From CAYJDR01 sp964368965 (lineage in GTDB: Bacteria; Chrysiogenota; Deferribacteres; Deferribacterales; Mucispirillaceae): DNA of 64,000 nucleotides. The DNA is taken from the NCBI GenBank assembly GCA_964368965.1, contig CAYJDR010000002.1:91182-155181 (forward strand), read 5' to 3'. Made by a program: the position numbers and the translations under genes. Of the stretch, positions 60,847 through 64,000 are shown piece after piece; position 1 is the stretch's first letter; each line of letters begins with the position of its first letter. The notes beneath the pieces are model-generated. The model had not been told where the DNA came from. It saw only the letters and a program-made list of their open reading frames with translations, and ran no database searches.

Positions 60847-61608
60847 ATGAATAGAGTTTATGTCAGCGATCTAATTTGCGCCAACGATACATTTGAAGAA
60901 GAGTTATCATTCTTAACGGAGAACAATATCACAAATATTGAGTTCTTTGTTGAACCAGCAGATAGCAAACACAGCGAGAAATTGCTAAAATTGCTTGACG
61001 TTATTGATAGCACTGATGTATCGCTTCATGGCCCATATCGCATGTCTGCATTTACAGATAGCGAAGATAGCTGGCAGAAAACTCTTTCATGCTATTCCAA
61101 CTGCATTGACTTATGCGCAAAGCACAACTTTGAATTTGTTGTTGTGCATACGAACGAAGCACTTGAGCCACACCACTCAAAAGAAGTTATCGAAACACGC
61201 TTACGTGAGGTTGTAGACCTTGCAAATTCAAAGGGCGTAACTATACTTGTTGAAAACGTTGGCGTAGGCAAAAATATGCTATACAATGAAGAAGAGTTCA
61301 TCAAACTTGTAGAAGATAATGACTATAAAGTATTAATCGACTTCGGACATTTCCTTGTGAACGGCTGGGACGTTGATAGAGTCTTAGAGCGCTTAAAAGA
61401 TAGAATTGTAGCATATCACATACACAACAATGACGGCGTTGGCGATAGGCACCAATCTATATTTGATGGCGTGTTTGACTATGCACCAGTTATAAAAAGC
61501 ATACAAAAACATACACCTGATGCAAACATCGCACTTGAATACTCTGCAATAACTGACAAAAACGTTTTGTTAGAAGACTTGAAAAAGATTGAAGAGCTAT
61601 TGAAGTGA
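60847..61608 (+). CDS. Sugar phosphate isomerase/epimerase-like TIM barrel
   Basis: 253 residues of the AP endonuclease 2-like (xylose isomerase-like) TIM-barrel superfamily. Metal ligands are suggested by VSLHGPYRM, VVVHTNEA, ILVENVGVG, LIDFGHF and IHNNDGVGDRHQ. Members isomerise, epimerise or hydrolyse sugars or sugar phosphates. It is in the importer operon (12 bp after the binding protein), so it probably acts on the imported substrate. Confidence 0.87.
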   Translation: MNRVYVSDLICANDTFEEELSFLTENNITNIEFFVEPADSKHSEKLLKLLDVIDSTDVSLHGPYRMSAFTDSEDSWQKTLSCYSNCIDLCAKHNFEFVVVHTNEALEPHHSKEVIETRLREVVDLANSKGVTILVENVGVGKNMLYNEEEFIKLVEDNDYKVLIDFGHFLVNGWDVDRVLERLKDRIVAYHIHNNDGVGDRHQSIFDGVFDYAPVIKSIQKHTPDANIALEYSAITDKNVLLEDLKKIEELLK

Positions 61609-62390
61609 TATTGAAAGATAAGCAACTATTTTTATTCGACCTAGATGGCACAATTCACTTAGGCTCGTCATTAATTGACGGCGCTAAAGAACTGCTTGAA
61701 GAAATCAAAAAACAAGGTAAAAAGTATATGTTTTTTACCAACAATTCATCACGCACTAAAGATGAATATATCACATCGCTAGGCAACATGGGGCTAGAAG
61801 TCACTTATGATGATATCATCACTGCTGGCTACTCAACAGCCATTTACCTAGCTAACAAAAAGCAAAATGCAAACATCTTCGTTGTTGGCACTAATTCGTT
61901 CAAAAAACTCCTCTCTGAGCATGGTTTAAACGTAATTGAAACACCAGATAACAATATCGACTTTGTCGTTGTAGGGCTTGATTTTGAGCTAAATTATGAG
62001 AAGATTCGCACAGCATGTGAGCTCGTATCTAACGGTGCAGAATTTATCGGTGCTAATCCTGATTTAATGTTCCCTATCCCTGGTGGAAAGTCATTACCTG
62101 ATACTGCAGCTATTTGTAAACTAATCGAAATTCCAACAGGCAAACAACCTATATATTTAGGCAAACCATCAAATGAAATATTAGAATACTGCACAACCTT
62201 AACAGGCGTTAGCAAAGCTGACACAGTAGTCGTCGGCGATAGGCTTTATACTGATATCGCATGTGGCTTCAATAACGGTTGTGACACAATACTTGTGCTT
62301 AGTGGCGAAAGCAAAGCTGAAGATATTGAACACTCTCCATTTAAACCAACATTGGTGTTAGATAGCGTTAAGAGTATTGATATTCAATAG
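61605..62390 (+). CDS. HAD-IIA phosphatase (NagD/AraL-like)
   Basis: 261 residues. HAD motif I FLFDLDGTI, motif II FTNNSSR, IIA cap, and motif IV VVVGDRLYTDIA are present. Members dephosphorylate sugar phosphates or glycerol phosphate. GTG start at 61605 overlaps the TGA of the isomerase gene (GTGA). Its 3' end overlaps the convergent SLOG-like gene by 23 bp. Last gene of the importer operon. Confidence 0.9.
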   Translation: MILKDKQLFLFDLDGTIHLGSSLIDGAKELLEEIKKQGKKYMFFTNNSSRTKDEYITSLGNMGLEVTYDDIITAGYSTAIYLANKKQNANIFVVGTNSFKKLLSEHGLNVIETPDNNIDFVVVGLDFELNYEKIRTACELVSNGAEFIGANPDLMFPIPGGKSLPDTAAICKLIEIPTGKQPIYLGKPSNEILEYCTTLTGVSKADTVVVGDRLYTDIACGFNNGCDTILVLSGESKAEDIEHSPFKPTLVLDSVKSIDIQ

Positions 62391-62796
62391 TTTGTTTATT
62401 ATTTTGTTTTGCATAGTTTAATGTCCTCGATGCTCCACCCTTGTTATATATCACATACGCAACAAGGCAATCAGATTGCTTTACCATCCATTCATTACGC
62501 TTTATGATAGCAATTTTATTGTGCACGTTGTCAAGGTTTGGAAATATCACGTCGTCATAATCACAATCATTCATATTATGATTAATGTAAGGTGTAACAA
62601 GTATCAGCTTTATATGCGAATGTTTTACCTTATGCACTGCTAATATATCTCTCGCAAGCCAATCAAATTCACCATATCCACCAAGATAAAACGTATCTGC
62701 ACCACTTCTAATTAAATCCTCTGTAACTGAATACAACCACTTTTCAACATCAAAGTTGTCGTGTATTTCTCTATGTCCGCAAAATGTAACTGTCAT
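62368..62796 (-). CDS. SLOG-type (YpsA/DUF1273-like) nucleotide-sensing protein
   Basis: 142 residues. The N-terminal MTVTFCGHREI, GADTFYLGGYGEFDWLA and the C-terminal YVIYNKGGASRTLNYAKQ match the small SLOG (LOG/DprA-like Rossmann) proteins common in Clostridia. The family binds nucleotide-derived ligands and is often found near mobile elements. It is divergent from an XRE repressor gene with operator sites in the promoter. Probably acquired horizontally. Confidence 0.8.
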   Translation of the reverse strand: MTVTFCGHREIHDNFDVEKWLYSVTEDLIRSGADTFYLGGYGEFDWLARDILAVHKVKHSHIKLILVTPYINHNMNDCDYDDVIFPNLDNVHNKIAIIKRNEWMVKQSDCLVAYVIYNKGGASRTLNYAKQNNKQTIEYQYS

Positions 62797-62814
62797 GATA
62801 GCACCTCACACTTA

Positions 62815-62869
62815 ATATTACTATCTTTTGATAGTAAAATCAATACTATCATTTAATAGTAGATATAAT
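62815..62869. promoter_or_regulatory. Divergent promoters with two palindromic operators (SLOG/XRE)
   Basis: ACTATCTTTTGATAGT (62820-62835) and ACTATCATTTAATAGT (62845-62860) are two 16-bp palindromes 25 bp apart. On the minus strand TTGATT (62843-62838) and TAATAT (62820-62815), spacer 17 bp, form the SLOG promoter, and the first operator occupies almost the whole spacer. On the plus strand TATAAT (62864-62869) follows the second operator. Confidence 0.7.
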
Positions 62870-62886
62870 TATCTTTGAGGTGTCTA

Positions 62887-63108
62887 ATGTACTATCAAAG
62901 ATTAAAAGATTTACGTGATGATAATGATTTAAAACAAAAACAAGTTGCAGATATATTAGGTATCGACCAGCGAGTATATAGCAATTATGAAACTGGAAAA
63001 AGAGAAATTCCATGCAAGCATCTTATCACTCTTGCTAAATATTATAATGTATCAACTGATTATCTTCTTGGTTTAACGAATGTTACTACAGTATATGAAA
63101 GGGTGTAA
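62887..63108 (+). CDS. XRE-family HTH repressor
   Basis: 73-residue single-domain helix-turn-helix protein. LKQKQVADILGIDQRVYSNYETGKREIP is the Cro/CI-type HTH, and YNVSTDYLLGLT is the usual C-terminal of clostridial XRE regulators. Start ATG at 62887 with GAGG 6 nt upstream. Its likely operators are the palindromes at 62820-62860, which would repress its own and the SLOG gene. Confidence 0.9.
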   Translation: MYYQRLKDLRDDNDLKQKQVADILGIDQRVYSNYETGKREIPCKHLITLAKYYNVSTDYLLGLTNVTTVYERV

Positions 63109-63121
63109 TCAAAGAATCTCT

Positions 63122-63158
63122 CGTCACTGCGAGTTCATTCATTGAACGTGGCAGTCTA
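63122..63158. repeat. Stem-loop repeat copy 1
   Basis: ACTGC/GCAGT and TTCA/TGAA form the stem of the element that runs CGTCACTGCGAG...CGTGGCAGTCTA. First of four copies. Confidence 0.8.
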
Positions 63159-63386
63159 TTATTTATGTTTCTTTTATCAAATCAAAATTTAGACCCTTTC
63201 TTTTACTCACCACAGCCATCGGTCTTTACTCGTTAAATGCGCTCATTGCTCAGGCTTACCTCTCCACAACTCCTTACTGCGCGCGTCAGACATGGTTACG
63301 AGAATACGTTCACCTTCACCGCTTTACAACACTCGTTCATAAGCCCTCTTGCTTACCTCGCAGGTGTTATACGGCTACAACCCATG

Positions 63387-63424
63387 CGTCACTGCGAGTT
63401 CAATTTATTGAACGTGGCAGTCTA
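63387..63424. repeat. Stem-loop repeat copy 2
   Basis: Same element with a centre of CAATTTATTG; identical ends CGTCACTGCGAG and CGTGGCAGTCTA. Confidence 0.8.
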
Positions 63425-63619
63425 TTTATTATGGTTCACTTCACTGTGTTCGTGATGACTGAAGGCGACAACTTATCTGGTGGCTACAATCATTTACTAT
63501 AACTCTTTACTGCGTTCGTCAGATATGGTTACGAGAATACATTCGCCTTCACTGCTTTTGCAACACTCGTTCATAAGCCCTCTTGTTACCTCGCATGTGT
63601 TATTTAACTACAACCCATG

Positions 63620-63657
63620 CGTCACTGCGAGTTCAATTTATTGAACGTGGCAGTCTA
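63620..63657. repeat. Stem-loop repeat copy 3
   Basis: Identical to copy 2 over the element; starts the second 499-bp unit. Confidence 0.8.
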
Positions 63658-63885
63658 GTACTTACGTTTCATTCATCAAATCAAAATTCAGACCCTTTCT
63701 TTTGCTCACCACAGCCCTCTGACTTTACTCCCTAAATTCGCTCATTGTTATGACTCATCTCTCCACAACTCCTTACTACGTTCGTCAGACATGGTTCCGA
63801 GAGTTCATTCGCCATCACTGCTTCACAATGCTCGTTCATAAGTCATCATGCTTACCTCGCGGGTGTTATTTGACTACAAGATATA

Positions 63886-63922
63886 CGTCACTGCGAGTTC
63901 ATTTATTGAACGTGGCAGTCTA
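63886..63922. repeat. Stem-loop repeat copy 4
   Basis: Same element with a slightly shorter centre; the unit is truncated at the window end. Confidence 0.8.
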
Positions 63923-64000
63923 TTCGTTATGGATCACTTCACGGTGTTCGTGATGACTGAAAGCGACAACCTATCTGGTGGCTACACAATCGTTTACTAT

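Larger units (their letters stand above)
63122..64000. repeat. Nested tandem repeat array, ~499-bp unit, continuing beyond the window
   Basis: Unit A runs 63122-63619 and unit B 63620-64000 (cut). Each unit splits into half-units of ~265 and ~233 bp, each beginning with the same stem-loop (starts 63122, 63387, 63620, 63886). Other shared blocks include CTCCACAACTCCTTACT, ACACTCGTTCATAAGCCCTC and TGTTCGTGATGACTGAA. No real gene is evident; the short reading frames across it are built from repeat copies. Confidence 0.85.

Noticed and set aside
63237..63953. Short open frames in the repeat array
   Set aside because: They duplicate each other only because the repeat unit is duplicated; no ribosome binding sites or protein-like conservation.
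63122..64000. CRISPR array
   Set aside because: Repeats are 37-38 bp but spaced 233-266 bp apart, and the 'spacers' are themselves repeated; no cas genes.
1..64000. tRNA, rRNA, integrase, transposase or toxin-antitoxin genes
   Set aside because: Looked for by motif and context; no convincing cloverleaf, rRNA segment or recombinase was seen in the window.

Overview
The window is 64 kb of AT-rich bacterial DNA containing one run of exactly 100 N (28736-28835), so it comes from a scaffolded assembly. The gene content describes a flagellated, Gram-negative-type (diderm) anaerobe. It has Lgt and lipoproteins, an RND efflux pump, a protein ending in a likely outer-membrane barrel, a System I (Ccm) cytochrome c maturation set, a tetraheme cytochrome c with a periplasmic flavoprotein reductase, flagellin, and many Fe-S and radical SAM proteins. 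Low GC, Desulfovibrio-like CcmE chemistry and a Clostridia-like XRE/SLOG gene pair fit a Deferribacterota-type (Mucispirillum-like) gut organism. This assignment is an inference; no rRNA gene is present to test it.

Layout: 1-2301 holds the dnaK 3' end, dnaJ and a nitroreductase. 2289-6906 holds a radical SAM protein, an HPt protein, an HD nucleotidase, a TlpA-like lipoprotein and a CBS-containing inorganic pyrophosphatase. 7002-7103 is a large palindrome between convergent genes. 7113-15902 is a minus-strand block (Trk/RCK protein, antiporter, ftsY, unknown, SPL-like, smc). 16057-19068 holds a ferredoxin/membrane Fe-S/ArsR operon and typA. 19148-22020 holds a very large flagellin gene and its long leader. 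22055-32416 holds envelope proteins, lgt, DJ-1, patatin, NfeD, TrmB and others. 32499-35299 holds rpmB and an unknown acidic membrane protein coupled to a degenerate hemerythrin. 35613-44354 is one long minus-strand block of ccmE-F-A-B-C-D followed by an RND adaptor and pump, with ccdA divergent. 45346-48118 holds the flavoprotein, tetraheme cytochrome and a divergent Crp/Fnr regulator. 48187-51517 holds an ADP-ribosylglycohydrolase-like protein, an NCS1 permease and a PfkB kinase. 51594-53080 holds ferredoxin, DsrE-like and YccF-like proteins. 53090-56534 holds a two-component system, two tandem sRNA-like genes and two DUF4405 paralogues. 56723-62390 is a UgpABCE/MalK-type ABC importer operon with a TIM-barrel isomerase and a HAD phosphatase. 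62368-63108 is a divergent SLOG/XRE pair, followed by a nested tandem repeat array to the window end.

The strongest candidate for an undescribed system is at 55190-56534. Two nearly identical ~107-nt intergenic transcription units lie in tandem. Each has three 11-bp TTAA-type direct repeats set 4 bp upstream of an extended -10, a 5' hairpin, a conserved CU-rich anti-Shine-Dalgarno segment, and an intrinsic terminator whose stem differs between copies while the UUGCAG loop is kept. They lie next to a divergent OmpR/PhoB-family response regulator and its kinase. A third copy of the CU-rich-plus-terminator module forms the 3' end of the second DUF4405 gene. The arrangement suggests a response-regulator-controlled family of RBS-targeting small RNAs.

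Other points: a CcmF-like protein without its WWD heme-handling motif; a flavocytochrome-type reductase lacking every fumarate-specific active-site residue; a flagellin leader built like a CsrA-controlled leader plus a near-consensus sigma-28 promoter about 420 nt upstream; and an XRE operator placed exactly in the spacer of a divergent promoter.
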